DNA of 64,000 nucleotides from PALSA-612 sp963704335 (GCA_963704335.1 OY969889.1:1302001-1366000), one strand, 5' to 3'; positions 8,656 through 17,490 are shown, counted from the first letter of the stretch. The notes: generated by a model from the sequence alone, not told the origin. Program-made: numbers and translations.

Positions 8656-8770
8656 CTGCTACCTTGGGTGCACGGTCGACATGAGGTCGGCCTGTGAGAT
8701 TGAGCTTCTCGTTCCTCCTTCGGGTGTTTCGAGTCGGCGATCTCGACTACGAACCGCAAGGAGTCGAACA

Positions 8771-9946
8771 TTGTCCCAGAAGTCTTTTCGCGCGCTCGGC
8801 GTGAGCGCAGACGTTGCGCAGGCGCTGGCCGCCCGCGACATCAACATGCCCTTTCCCATCCAGGAGCTCGTCATCCCGGCCGCCCTCACGGGGGCCGACG
8901 TGCTCGCGAAGGCGCCGACGGGGTCGGGCAAGACCTTCGCCTTCGGCCTGCCCATCGTCGAGCGCGCCGATGCGTCGGCGCCGACGCCGACCGCGCTCGT
9001 GCTCGTGCCGACACGTGAGCTCGCCTCGCAGGTCGCCGAGGAGCTGTACTTCGTCGCCAAGCCCAAGCGGCTGCGCGTCGCGGCTGCGTACGGCGGTGCC
9101 TCGATCGCCAGCCAGTCCAAGCGCCTGCGCGGCGCACACATCGTCGTCGCCACGCCGGGCCGCCTCCAGGATCTCGTCGAGCGGCGGCTCATCAAGCTCG
9201 ACGATGTCCGAACGCTCGTCCTCGACGAGGCAGACCGCATGCTCGACATGGGCTTCAAGCCTCAGGTCGAGAAGATCGTCCGCCGCCTGCCCGCAGAGAG
9301 GCAGACGATGCTCTTCTCGGCAACGCTCGACGGTGAGGTCGGCGTGCTGGCCCGCGCGTTCACGCGCAACCCGTCTCGCTTCTCGGTCGAGCACCCGGAG
9401 GACGCCGACAGCGGTGAGGTCGTCGACCATCGCTTCGTGAAGGTCACCTCTGACGGCAAGGTCGACGCACTTATCGCCGAGCTGGAGAAGGAGCGCGGGC
9501 TCGCGCTCGTCTTCGTCCGGACGAAGCGGGGAGCGGACCGGCTCGCCGGACGGCTCTCCCGGCGTGACGTCGGTGCCGTCGCGATGCACGGCGACATGTC
9601 CCAGGGGGCACGCGAGCGGGCGCTCGAGCGCTTCCGCTCGGGGAAGGTGACGACGCTCGTCGCGACGGACGTCGCGGCGCGCGGTCTCGACCTGACGGAC
9701 ATCACGCACGTCATCAACTACGACCCGCCCGAGGACGACAAGGGCTACGTCCATCGCGTTGGCCGCACCGGGCGTGCCGGCCGCGGCGGCAGCGGCATCA
9801 CTCTCGTGCTGCCTGAGCAGCAGGCGGACGTCAGCCGCGTCGCTTCACGCCTCGGTCACCGCGAGCAGTTCGAGCGTGAGGGCATGCGCGTCGCCCGGCC
9901 GAAGCTCCTGTATACGAGCCGGCGCGGCCGCAGGTCACGCTGGTAG
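8771..9946 (+). CDS. DEAD-box RNA helicase
   Basis: 391 aa. All helicase motifs are present: Q-motif around FPIQELVIPA, APTGSGKT (I), PTRELASQ (Ia), LDEADRMLDMGF (II), SAT (III), LVFVRTK (IV), ATDVAARGLDL (V) and HRVGRTGRAGRGG (VI). It has a short basic tail and no accessory domain, like RhlE-type helicases that remodel RNA in ribosome assembly or decay. The start is TTG at 8771, chosen because AAGGAG lies 8 nt upstream. The 115-nt gap before it may be a structured leader. The 3' end overlaps the convergent NfeD-like gene by 12 nt. Confidence 0.93.
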   Translation: MSQKSFRALGVSADVAQALAARDINMPFPIQELVIPAALTGADVLAKAPTGSGKTFAFGLPIVERADASAPTPTALVLVPTRELASQVAEELYFVAKPKRLRVAAAYGGASIASQSKRLRGAHIVVATPGRLQDLVERRLIKLDDVRTLVLDEADRMLDMGFKPQVEKIVRRLPAERQTMLFSATLDGEVGVLARAFTRNPSRFSVEHPEDADSGEVVDHRFVKVTSDGKVDALIAELEKERGLALVFVRTKRGADRLAGRLSRRDVGAVAMHGDMSQGARERALERFRSGKVTTLVATDVAARGLDLTDITHVINYDPPEDDKGYVHRVGRTGRAGRGGSGITLVLPEQQADVSRVASRLGHREQFEREGMRVARPKLLYTSRRGRRSRW

Positions 9947-10264
9947 GACCGGCTCGACCAGCAGCGTAAGGCCGTCGAGCCCGACGATCCGCACCAGTTC
10001 GCCGGTGTCGGCTCCGGGCTCGCATCGCGCCTGCCAGATCTCGCCGCGCACCCGCACCTCGCCCAGCGGCCGGCAGGATCGCCGCACCTCGACTTCTCGT
10101 CCCAGCAGCGACTCCACGCCCACTTTGGCCGCGTGCCGCTGTGACCACCAGAGGCCGAAGAGAGCGGTGGCGAGCTCCCAGAGAGCTGCGACCGTCACGG
10201 CGATCACGTTCCAGGGCGACGGCAACACGAAGAGGGCCAGTGCCAGAGCGATGATCAGGCTCAC
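9935..10264 (-). CDS. NfeD-like membrane protein
   Basis: 109 aa, GTG start. There are two N-terminal membrane segments (about 2-16 and 19-39) and then a small beta-rich domain, SLLGREVEVRRSCRPLGEVRVRGEIWQARCE...GELVRIVGLDGLTLLVEP. That is the OB-fold NfeD C-terminal domain, here with the G-x-V-R-V-x-G-E-x-W signature. Such proteins work with stomatin/flotillin-type membrane proteins, but none is encoded in the window. It is the short form without the protease domain. Confidence 0.88.
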   Translation of the reverse strand: MSLIIALALALFVLPSPWNVIAVTVAALWELATALFGLWWSQRHAAKVGVESLLGREVEVRRSCRPLGEVRVRGEIWQARCEPGADTGELVRIVGLDGLTLLVEPVLPA

Positions 10265-10308
10265 GGCACTGATCGTAGGCGGCTGCGCAGTCCGGTACCT
10301 TGGAGGTG

Positions 10309-12147
10309 ATGGCCAAGGCTGTCGAGCAGCTGGAGCAGGTGACGATTCGCTTCGCCGGCGACTCCGGCGACGGCATGCAGCTGACCGGCGCGCAGTTCAC
10401 GAGCGAAACGGCCGCGCGGGGCAACGACCTCTCCACGCTGCCCGACTTCCCGGCTGAGATCCGCGCGCCGGCAGGCTCGCTGCCTGGCGTGTCCGGCTTC
10501 CAGATCCACTTCGCCGACCACGACATCCTCACACCCGGCGACCAGCCGGACGTGCTCGTGGCGATGAACCCGGCGGCGCTGAAGACGAATCTCGGCGACC
10601 TCCGCGAGCGAGGCACGCTCGTCGTCAACCGCGACGCGTTCTCGGACCGGAACCTCCAGAAGGCCGGCTACACGACGAACCCGCTCGAGGATGGGACGCT
10701 CGAGGACTACAAGGTGCACGCCGTCCCGCTGAGCACGATGACCGTGGAAGCGCTGAAGGAGGTCGAGGGCATCACGCCCCGCGAGGCGGAGCGTTCGAAG
10801 AACTTCTTCGCGCTCGGCCTAATGTCGTGGCTCTACGGCCGGCCGACCGAGATCACGCTCGACTTCATCGCAGCGAAGTTCGCCTCGCGGCCGGAGCTCG
10901 TCGACGGCAACACGCGAGCCTTCAGGGCTGGCTACAACTACGGCGAGACGAGCGAGGACTTCATCGTCTCCTACGAGGTGCTGCCGGCGAAGATGGCGCC
11001 GGGGGTCTACCGCAACATCAACGGCAACGAGGCGCTCTCGTACGGCCTCGTCGCCGCATCAGTGCGCAGCGGGCTCGACCTCTTTCTGGGTGCGTACCCG
11101 ATCACGCCGGCCTCGGGCATCCTCGAGGAGCTCGCGCGTTACAAGCACTTCGGAATCCGCACCTTCCAGGCCGAGGATGAGATCGCCGCCGTGGGCGCGG
11201 CGCTCGGCGCATCGTTCGGCGGTGCGCTCGGCGTGACGACGTCGGCCGGCCCGGGGATCGTGCTGAAGTCGGAGACAGTGGGCCTCGCGGTCGCCCTCGA
11301 GCTGCCGCTCGTGATCGTCGACGTGCAGCGGGCCGGGCCGTCCACGGGGATGCCGACCAAGCCCGAGCAGGCGGACCTGCTGATGGTGATGTTCGGCCGC
11401 AACTCCGAGTCGCCGGTGCCGGTGCTCGCCGCGTCGAGGCCTGGGGACTGCTTCGACGTCGCGCTCGAGGCCTGTCGCATCGCGCTCACCTATCGCACGC
11501 CCGTCTACCTCCTCTCCGACGCCTACCTCGCAAACGGCTCCGAGCCGTGGCTCATCCCGGAGGTGGAGTCACTGCCCTCGCTCGAGATCGAGTTCACGAC
11601 GAAGCCGAACTCCGAGGGCCGCTTCCTGCCGTACGTGCGCGATCCCGAGACGCTCGCGCGGCAGTGGGCACTGCCGGGGACGCCCGGCCTCGAGCACCGC
11701 ATCGGCGGCCTGGAGAAGGAAGACGTGACGGGCAACATCTCGTACGACCCGGACAACCACGACGCGATGACTCGCCTACGCGCGCAAAAGGTGGCGGGCA
11801 TCGCTGCCGCCATCCCCGAGCTCGAGGTGGATGACCCGGACGGCGCGTCGCTGCTCGTGCTGGGTTGGGGAGGCACGTACGGCCCGATCGCGGCCGGCGT
11901 GCGCCGCGTGCGCGCGGACGGTGGCAACGTCGCCCACGCTCACCTTCGCTACCTCAACCCGATGCCCCGCAACACGGGCGAGGTGCTCAGGCGCTACGAC
12001 CGCGTGCTCATTCCCGAGATGAACCTCGGGCAGCTGCTGAAGCTCGTTCGCGCCGAGTTTCTCGTCGATGCCGTCGGCTACAACCGCGTGCGGGGCGTGC
12101 CCTTCCGCGCGAGCGAGCTGGCCGAAGCGATCGGAGCGCTGGTGTGA
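10309..12147 (+). CDS. korA: 2-oxoglutarate:ferredoxin oxidoreductase, alpha (fused gamma-alpha) subunit
   Basis: 612 aa. The N-terminal 190 residues are the gamma domain (RFAGDSGDGMQLTGAQF). The rest is the alpha domain, with YPITPASGILEELA, FQAEDEIAAVGAALGASFGG, TTSAGPGIVLKSE and RAGPSTGMPTKPEQ. The YPITPAS loop fits 2-oxoacid, most likely 2-oxoglutarate, as substrate. With KorB it decarboxylates 2-oxoglutarate to succinyl-CoA using ferredoxin, as in actinobacterial TCA variants. The start is ATG 10309, but the Shine-Dalgarno GGAGG is very close, so TTG at 10300 is possible. It overlaps korB by 4 nt. Confidence 0.93.
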   Translation: MAKAVEQLEQVTIRFAGDSGDGMQLTGAQFTSETAARGNDLSTLPDFPAEIRAPAGSLPGVSGFQIHFADHDILTPGDQPDVLVAMNPAALKTNLGDLRERGTLVVNRDAFSDRNLQKAGYTTNPLEDGTLEDYKVHAVPLSTMTVEALKEVEGITPREAERSKNFFALGLMSWLYGRPTEITLDFIAAKFASRPELVDGNTRAFRAGYNYGETSEDFIVSYEVLPAKMAPGVYRNINGNEALSYGLVAASVRSGLDLFLGAYPITPASGILEELARYKHFGIRTFQAEDEIAAVGAALGASFGGALGVTTSAGPGIVLKSETVGLAVALELPLVIVDVQRAGPSTGMPTKPEQADLLMVMFGRNSESPVPVLAASRPGDCFDVALEACRIALTYRTPVYLLSDAYLANGSEPWLIPEVESLPSLEIEFTTKPNSEGRFLPYVRDPETLARQWALPGTPGLEHRIGGLEKEDVTGNISYDPDNHDAMTRLRAQKVAGIAAAIPELEVDDPDGASLLVLGWGGTYGPIAAGVRRVRADGGNVAHAHLRYLNPMPRNTGEVLRRYDRVLIPEMNLGQLLKLVRAEFLVDAVGYNRVRGVPFRASELAEAIGALV

Positions 12148-13166
12148 CAGAGGGCAACGGCAACGGCAAGCTGACGCTGACTGCAAAGGACCTCAAGTCC
12201 GACCAGGAGGTCCGCTGGTGCCCGGGCTGCGGCGACTACGCGATTCTCGCCACGGTGCAGCAGTTCATGCCCGAGCTCGGCATTCCGCGCGAGCGCATCG
12301 TCTTCGTATCGGGCATCGGCTGCGCCGCCCGCTTCCCGTACTACATGGAGACGTACGGGCTGCACTCCATCCACGGCCGGGCGCCCGCGATCGCCACCGG
12401 GCTGGCAACGACGCGTCCCGACCTCTCGGTGTGGGTCGTGACCGGCGACGGCGACGCGCTCTCCATCGGCGGCAACCACCTCATTCACGCGCTGCGGCGG
12501 AACGTGAACATCACGATCCTGCTCTTCAACAACGAGGTCTACGGGCTCACGAAGGGCCAGTACTCGCCGACGAGCCCGCGCGGCCAGCGGTCGGGCTCGA
12601 CGCCCCTCGGCTCCATCGATCAGCCGTTCAACCCGCTGGGCGTTGCCATCGGCGCCGAGGCGAGCTTCGTTGCGCGCGCCGTGGACACCGATCGCAAGCA
12701 CGTGGCGGAAATGCTGCGAAGAGCGGCGGCACATCGCGGGGCGGCCTTCGTCGAGATCCTCCAGAACTGCAACATCTACAACGACGGCGCGTTCGACGCC
12801 GTTCGCGAGACCGAGGAGAACCGCATCTACCTGAAGCACGGCGAGCCGGCGCGCTTCGGCGCCGACGGTGAACGCGGCGTGCGTATTGGCGAAGACGGCT
12901 CGGCCGAGGTCGTCGCCGTGGCGGACGTGGGGGAGGAGGCGCTACTCGTTCACGACGAGCACCACGCCCAGCCCAGCCTCGCGTTCGCGCTCAGCCGGCT
13001 GACGCTGTCGAGTGTCGGCGTGGCGCCTGTGGGCGTCTTCCGCGACGTCGAGCAGCCCGTGTACGACGATCTGCTCCAGGGGCAGATCGACGACGCGCGC
13101 TCGGAGCGGGGCGAGGGCGACCTGGCCGCTTTGTTACACGCCGGCGACACCTGGACTATCTCCTAG
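12144..13166 (+). CDS. korB: 2-oxoglutarate:ferredoxin oxidoreductase, beta subunit
   Basis: 340 aa, GTG start overlapping the korA stop (GTGA). This is the thiamine diphosphate subunit: WCPGCGDYAIL holds two cluster cysteines, with further conserved cysteines in SGIGCAARFP and LQNCNIYND. The diphosphate/Mg site is GDGDALSIGGNH...NNEVYGLTKGQYSPTS. Length and motif order match KorB. No ferredoxin gene is next to it, so the electron acceptor is encoded elsewhere. The gene ends 4 nt into the convergent AlkZ-like gene. Confidence 0.95.
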   Translation: MTEGNGNGKLTLTAKDLKSDQEVRWCPGCGDYAILATVQQFMPELGIPRERIVFVSGIGCAARFPYYMETYGLHSIHGRAPAIATGLATTRPDLSVWVVTGDGDALSIGGNHLIHALRRNVNITILLFNNEVYGLTKGQYSPTSPRGQRSGSTPLGSIDQPFNPLGVAIGAEASFVARAVDTDRKHVAEMLRRAAAHRGAAFVEILQNCNIYNDGAFDAVRETEENRIYLKHGEPARFGADGERGVRIGEDGSAEVVAVADVGEEALLVHDEHHAQPSLAFALSRLTLSSVGVAPVGVFRDVEQPVYDDLLQGQIDDARSERGEGDLAALLHAGDTWTIS

Positions 13167-14260
13167 GCGGCATCAATCTCGACCCTCGTCCGGAGGGGTC
13201 TGTCGAGGATCGTGGCAAGCCGTTGCACCTCGTCGGCCAGGGCGGTCTTCGGAGCGCGTCCGGCCTCGGCGAACCAGGCGGTAACGACCTCGTCATCGGT
13301 CAGCGTCCAGGTGCCGGAGACGGCGCCGCCGGCGATCACGAGGTTGGCCCCGCGGCTGACGAGCTTCCGCCGGGCCGGCGGGACGACGTGCGGGTCGGCG
13401 GTGCCCGGCCCGAGTACCCATTGGTCGTATCCGGGCAGGAGGCGCACGGCGCTGGTCGCGGGCGTCGCGGTCAGCTCGTCGAGATCCTCGCTCAGCACGT
13501 AGGCGGGCTCGCCGTCGACGTCGACCTTGAAGAGGCGGTCTCCGAGTTCCGCCATCCAGGACTGGATCCGTTTGCGGCCGGCCCCGAGGCCTTCGCCGAG
13601 CCAGTAGTGGACGTGTTCGGGGGTCGCCGGGCCGTACGCCCGGAAGTAGGTCTCGACCGCCTGCTGCCCGGCCCGGTCGAGGTCGGGCACGCCGGCCCAA
13701 CGCGGGTTGGTGTCGAGGCGCTGGAAGGTCGCGCGGCCGTCGCGCGGCGGGCCGAAGCTCATCTCACCTTGCCAGGCGAGTGGTTTCAGCAACGTGTCGG
13801 ACCCGTCGAAGGCGGAAGCCAAGTGGCGGAACCTGCGCCGGGCGGTGACTGCGGCTGCGAGCTCGTCGCGGCTCATCGGTCCGTCGGCCAGCGCCTCCCG
13901 AACCACTTTCCGAAGGGGCGGCCAGTCCTCCGGCGCCAGGCCGAAGAAACTCAGCCAGCTGGAACGCTCCCACATCCGGCTCGCGGCCCGCAGCGCGAGG
14001 TATGCGCTGCCATCCTCGGGCGTCAGCAGATGGGTGGCGCCGCGGAAAGCGTACGTCTTGATGATCCGCCCCTCGGCCAACGCCCGGGCCACCTCGCCCG
14101 GCCGAGACCGGGCGCGCCGGACCCGGATGGCCAGCTCGGCCGCGGAGGCCGGGACGGCGCCTAGCCGGCGCACGACATCGGCAACGGGCGCCGTGCCGAT
14201 GGGGTTCAGCAGCTGCTGCCGCATCCGCCACGACAGCGCCGCCGGCCAGCTCACCGACAT
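13163..14260 (-). CDS. Winged-helix AlkZ-like protein (HTH_42 family) lacking the usual catalytic motif
   Basis: 365 aa. It matches the DNA glycosylase AlkZ-like / winged-helix DNA-binding family: an N-terminal helical part, TYAFRGATHLLTPEDG, GPATPEHVHYWLG, and the late block RLLPGYDQWVLGP...ARRKLVSRGANLVI. The place where AlkZ has Gln-x-Gln and YcaQ has Gln-x-Asp reads GAVPASAAELA here (residues 35-43), so the catalytic glutamine is replaced. It may bind DNA without glycosylase activity. The start is ATG 14260 with AGGG 7 nt upstream. Compare the true YcaQ/AlkX at 39416-40537. Confidence 0.8.
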   Translation of the reverse strand: MSVSWPAALSWRMRQQLLNPIGTAPVADVVRRLGAVPASAAELAIRVRRARSRPGEVARALAEGRIIKTYAFRGATHLLTPEDGSAYLALRAASRMWERSSWLSFFGLAPEDWPPLRKVVREALADGPMSRDELAAAVTARRRFRHLASAFDGSDTLLKPLAWQGEMSFGPPRDGRATFQRLDTNPRWAGVPDLDRAGQQAVETYFRAYGPATPEHVHYWLGEGLGAGRKRIQSWMAELGDRLFKVDVDGEPAYVLSEDLDELTATPATSAVRLLPGYDQWVLGPGTADPHVVPPARRKLVSRGANLVIAGGAVSGTWTLTDDEVVTAWFAEAGRAPKTALADEVQRLATILDRPLRTRVEIDAA

Positions 14261-14276
14261 CGGCACACCCTAGGGC

Positions 14277-15314
14277 TCAACCGAAGAAGGCGCGGGCGAC
14301 CGCGTACCAGTCCTGCGGCACCGTCTTCCGCTCGGCGACGGCATCCGCGAGCGGTACGTCGACGATCTCATCCCCCTGCAACGCGGCCATCTGGCCGAAG
14401 CGGCCCTCGTGCACGAGCTCGGCCGCGCGCAATCCGAAGCGCGTCGCGAGCACGCGGTCGCGGGCGGTGGGGGAGCCTCCGCGCTGGACGTGCCCGAGCA
14501 CGGTGTAACGCGTCTCGAAGCCGGTCCGCTCCTCGATCTCCTTCGCCAGCTCGGCGCCGATGCCGCCCAGCCGCACGTGTCCGAACTCGTCCGTGGTCAA
14601 CTCCTGCACGACGGCGCGCTCCTCGCCGGACTGGAAACGGAGCGTGTAGCCCTCCGACACGACGATGATGGAGAAGTCCTTGCGGCGGTGACGGCTCTCG
14701 AGCTCCGCGCATGTCTCTTCGACGGTGAGCGGATGCTCGGGGATGAGGATCACGTCCGCCCCGCCCGCGATGCCGCTCATCACGGCGATCCAGCCCGTGT
14801 AACGGCCCATCACCTCGACGACCATCACGCGGTTGTGCGACTCGGCTGTCGTGTGCAGGCGGTCGATGGCTTCCGTACAGACGGCCACGGCGGTGTCGAA
14901 GCCGAACGTGTAGTCGGTCGCCGACAGGTCGTTGTCGATCGTCTTCGGCACGCCCACGACGGGCAGGTCGTGCTCTGCCCACAGCGACTGCGCCACGCCC
15001 AGGGTGTCCTCGCCCCCCACCGCCACGAGGCCGTCGAAACGCTGGGCCGCGAAGTTCTGCAACACGTTGTCGACGCCGCCTTCGACGCGGTACGGGTTCG
15101 TTCGCGACGTTCCGAGGATCGTCCCGCCTCGGGGAAGGATTCCGGAGACCTCACGCAGTCCCAGCTCCGAGACGCTGCCGTCGATGAGCCCTTGCCAGCC
15201 GTTCATCACGCCGACGACTTCGCTCCCTCGGCTGGCACTGCACCGGACGACGGCCCGGATCACGGCGTTCAGCCCGGGGCAGTCGCCGCCGCCCGTGAGG
15301 ATGCCGACGCGCAG
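14277..15314 (-). CDS. pfkA: 6-phosphofructokinase, predicted PPi-dependent type, with CTG start
   Basis: 345 aa if started at CTG 15314, giving MRVGILTGGGDCPGLNAVIRA, the exact family N-terminus. No ATG, GTG or TTG occurs in frame between the upstream stop and this codon, and GAGG lies just upstream. The first conventional start (GTG 15263) would delete the phosphate-binding GGGDCPG loop. GGEDT (100-104) and PKTIDND (123-129) place Asp and Lys at the two positions that are Gly in ATP-dependent enzymes, the signature of PPi-dependent PFK. It phosphorylates fructose-6-phosphate. It follows the RTX/BNR gene after 10 nt. Confidence 0.92.
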   Translation of the reverse strand: MRVGILTGGGDCPGLNAVIRAVVRCSASRGSEVVGVMNGWQGLIDGSVSELGLREVSGILPRGGTILGTSRTNPYRVEGGVDNVLQNFAAQRFDGLVAVGGEDTLGVAQSLWAEHDLPVVGVPKTIDNDLSATDYTFGFDTAVAVCTEAIDRLHTTAESHNRVMVVEVMGRYTGWIAVMSGIAGGADVILIPEHPLTVEETCAELESRHRRKDFSIIVVSEGYTLRFQSGEERAVVQELTTDEFGHVRLGGIGAELAKEIEERTGFETRYTVLGHVQRGGSPTARDRVLATRFGLRAAELVHEGRFGQMAALQGDEIVDVPLADAVAERKTVPQDWYAVARAFFG

Positions 15315-15324
15315 GCCCGCCTCG

Positions 15325-16941
15325 CTAGCGATACGCGAACGCCGCTTCGCGGTAACGGCCGTTGACGCGCGGGGAGGCGATCACGAACACCGACACCGGC
15401 CGTCCGCGGACGAACGACGTCGAGACGTAGTCGGCGAGCATGAGGCCGATGCGCGTGCGCGCGATCGAGTCCAGCACGATCGGCTCGGCGGTGAGCCGTT
15501 GCTGCTTCGACCACGTCCTGCCGCCGTCTCTCGACGTGGTGTGAAAGACGTCGATGCCCGGGCACGTCGGAACGTTCGCGCAATCGTCGGGGATCGAGTG
15601 GAAGACGAGCGCGAGCCGGCCCGACGCTGCGGGGTTGGCTCCTATCCCTGGGAGGAAGTGGTCGACGCCGAGGCCGCCCGCGGTGACCGCCTGCGCCGGC
15701 GTCCAGCTGACGCCGTCGACCGAGGTGGACATCACGATGCGGCTGGCTGAACAGGAGCCGCCTCCAGGGCAGCCCTCCCACACGACGTACATGCGGCCGG
15801 CTGCGTCGACCTCGGCCGAGGCGAGCGCGAAGGTCCGCATGGCCGGAATCTCCGCCGTGGAGAGGAATGCGGCCCGCACGGGCGCCGAGAACGAGGCTCC
15901 GCCGTCCGTCGATCGGGTCGCCTGGATCTCGCTGCGGGCGCCGAAGCGCGGGTCGGCGAAGGCGGTGTAGACGACGACGAGGTTGCCGTTGGGGAGGACG
16001 AGCGGCTGCGCGCCGTTGAAGTCGAACTCCTGCGGCGGCACGGGTGAGCTCGCGACGGGCTGGCTCCACGTAACCCCTCCGTCCTTTGACGTAGTGGTGC
16101 GAATCTCGCCGGAGCCGACGTGGAAGTAGGAGAGGTAGCAACTACCGCGGAACGGGCTGGCGGCGCCGTTGTCGCACGTGATCCACTCCTTGTCGAGGTC
16201 GCCCGCGCGCGCGGTCACGGCCGCGACAGGAGCGCTCCACGTCAGACCGTCCGTAGAGCGGTTGACGTAGAAGTAGTAGGAGCTCGTTCGCTCGGAGATG
16301 CCGAGCGTCGCGGCCAGCCACGTGCCGTGCATGGCGTCGTACGCGACGACGGGATCGCTTGCGCGCTCGGATGGCCCCGGCCGCGGAGACGAGTCGGAGA
16401 CACCGGGCAGGAGGCCCGCCTTCCATGTGACCCCCGCGTCGCGGGATGTGGAGAAGCCGATGGCCACGGCGCCGCCCTCGAAGACGCGCCCCGTCTGGAA
16501 GACCGAGACGATCGTCGAGCCGAACGCGAACGTGTCCGGCTCCACCTGCGTGGCGTGCTGGCCGACCGGGTCGCTCGTGCGGTCGCTCGAGATCTGCCGC
16601 GAGACCACCTCGCAGTCGCGAAGGACGGAATCGCTGGCATCCGCCGTGACGATGTCGCGACCGGCGCCGCAGCGGATGGTGTCGCGAAGGCCGTCGCCGT
16701 GGGCAGGAATGCGATCGTCGCCGGCGCCCGCGGTGACGATGTCGCGTCCCGGGCCGCCGAGGAGGACGTCGGCGCCCGCGAGGCCGGAGATCGTGTCCTT
16801 GCCGGCGCGCCCGTCGAGGACATCGGCCCGTGGAGTCCCGACGAGTATGTCCCCAGTGGACGTCCCCGTGACGGTCGCCGCCGATGCGAGACCTGTCACG
16901 AGCGCAGCCGCCGCCGCAACGGCTACGGAAGGGCGAAGCAT
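15325..16941 (-). CDS. Secreted protein with RTX-type calcium repeats and BNR/sialidase-like repeats
   Basis: 538 aa. Signal peptide (MLRPSVAVAAAAALVTGLASA) ending near residue 21. Residues 25-120 carry RTX-like nonapeptides (TGDILVGTPRADVLDG, AGADVLLGGPGRDI, GAGDDRI), which bind calcium. The remaining 400 residues contain several S-x-D-G-G-x-x-W/F boxes (TSRDAGVTW, TSKDGGVTW, RSTDGGASF, TSRDGGRTW), the Asp-box pattern of sialidase-like propellers. The substrate is unknown and catalytic residues are not evident. ATG 16941 starts exactly at the signal peptide; a longer start would run into the hairpin at 16963-16995. Confidence 0.8.
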   Translation of the reverse strand: MLRPSVAVAAAAALVTGLASAATVTGTSTGDILVGTPRADVLDGRAGKDTISGLAGADVLLGGPGRDIVTAGAGDDRIPAHGDGLRDTIRCGAGRDIVTADASDSVLRDCEVVSRQISSDRTSDPVGQHATQVEPDTFAFGSTIVSVFQTGRVFEGGAVAIGFSTSRDAGVTWKAGLLPGVSDSSPRPGPSERASDPVVAYDAMHGTWLAATLGISERTSSYYFYVNRSTDGLTWSAPVAAVTARAGDLDKEWITCDNGAASPFRGSCYLSYFHVGSGEIRTTTSKDGGVTWSQPVASSPVPPQEFDFNGAQPLVLPNGNLVVVYTAFADPRFGARSEIQATRSTDGGASFSAPVRAAFLSTAEIPAMRTFALASAEVDAAGRMYVVWEGCPGGGSCSASRIVMSTSVDGVSWTPAQAVTAGGLGVDHFLPGIGANPAASGRLALVFHSIPDDCANVPTCPGIDVFHTTSRDGGRTWSKQQRLTAEPIVLDSIARTRIGLMLADYVSTSFVRGRPVSVFVIASPRVNGRYREAAFAYR

Positions 16942-16962
16942 GCGCGCACGGTAGCGAGAATG

Positions 16963-16995
16963 GACAGGGGACAGCCACAATGACTGTCCCCTGTC
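16963..16995. terminator. 12-bp perfect inverted repeat with 9-nt loop
   Basis: GACAGGGGACAG (16963-16974) pairs with CTGTCCCCTGTC (16984-16995). It lies directly after the stop of the 17005-17490 gene and before the start of the next gene on the same strand, as expected for a terminator. No T-run follows, so a dispersed palindromic repeat is an alternative. Confidence 0.55.
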
Positions 16996-17004
16996 GGTAG
17001 AGGA

Positions 17005-17490
17005 CTAGTCCTCGTCCTCCTCGGCGAGCTGTTCCGCGCTCGGGACCACGATCTTCAGGATCTCGCAGGCGTCGATGCGGTACAGGCCTCGTTCGTTCTG
17101 GCTCAGCCAGGCGACGTCCTGGCCCGGGCCGCAGTCGAGCCTGTCCACCTGGTCGTCGTCGGCCAGGGCGTGAAGTACGTCGTCCCCCGGCCCGCCGAAC
17201 TGCCGGTCGGCACCGCTGGCGGCCCACATGTTGTCCGGGCCGCCGCCGCCGTAGGCGACGTCGTCGCCGGCGCCGGCCTTGATGCGGTCGCCGTTGGCCT
17301 GCCCGTGGATCTCGTCGTCTCCGCCGCGGGCGCGGATCGAGTCGTTGCCCGCCTTGGCGTAGATCTGGTCGGCTGCGGGCGACCCTACGAGCTGGTCGTC
17401 GCCGGGCGTGCCGACGATAAGGGCTCCGTACGCGGTCGCTGCGAGCGCGAGGCCCGCCACAACCGCGAGGAGCGCTGCCTTGCCTGCCAT
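17005..17490 (-). CDS. Small secreted RTX-type calcium-binding repeat protein
   Basis: 161 aa. Signal peptide in residues 1-22 (MAGKAALLAVVAGLALAATA). Then come about eight RTX-like nonapeptides, such as GTPGDDQLVG, GNDSIRARGGDDEI, AGAGDDVAYGGGGPDN and GGPGDDVLHALADDD, followed by LDCGPGQDVAW and an acidic tail ending EEDED. It looks like a calcium-stabilised extracellular domain without catalytic parts. The start ATG has a strong GAGGGGG site 6 nt upstream. It precedes the larger RTX/BNR protein on the same strand and may act with it. Confidence 0.85.
   Translation of the reverse strand: MAGKAALLAVVAGLALAATAYGALIVGTPGDDQLVGSPAADQIYAKAGNDSIRARGGDDEIHGQANGDRIKAGAGDDVAYGGGGPDNMWAASGADRQFGGPGDDVLHALADDDQVDRLDCGPGQDVAWLSQNERGLYRIDACEILKIVVPSAEQLAEEDED

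Noticed and set aside
7101..8684. Long arginine-rich reading frame overlapping the O-antigen-ligase-like gene
   Set aside because: Arg/Pro/Ala-rich composition is typical of a shadow frame in GC-rich DNA; the membrane protein in the other frame is real.
8656..8770. Helicase reading frame extending far upstream into the O-antigen-ligase-like gene
   Set aside because: The upstream part is an out-of-frame shadow of a real membrane protein; the ribosome site marks TTG 8771.
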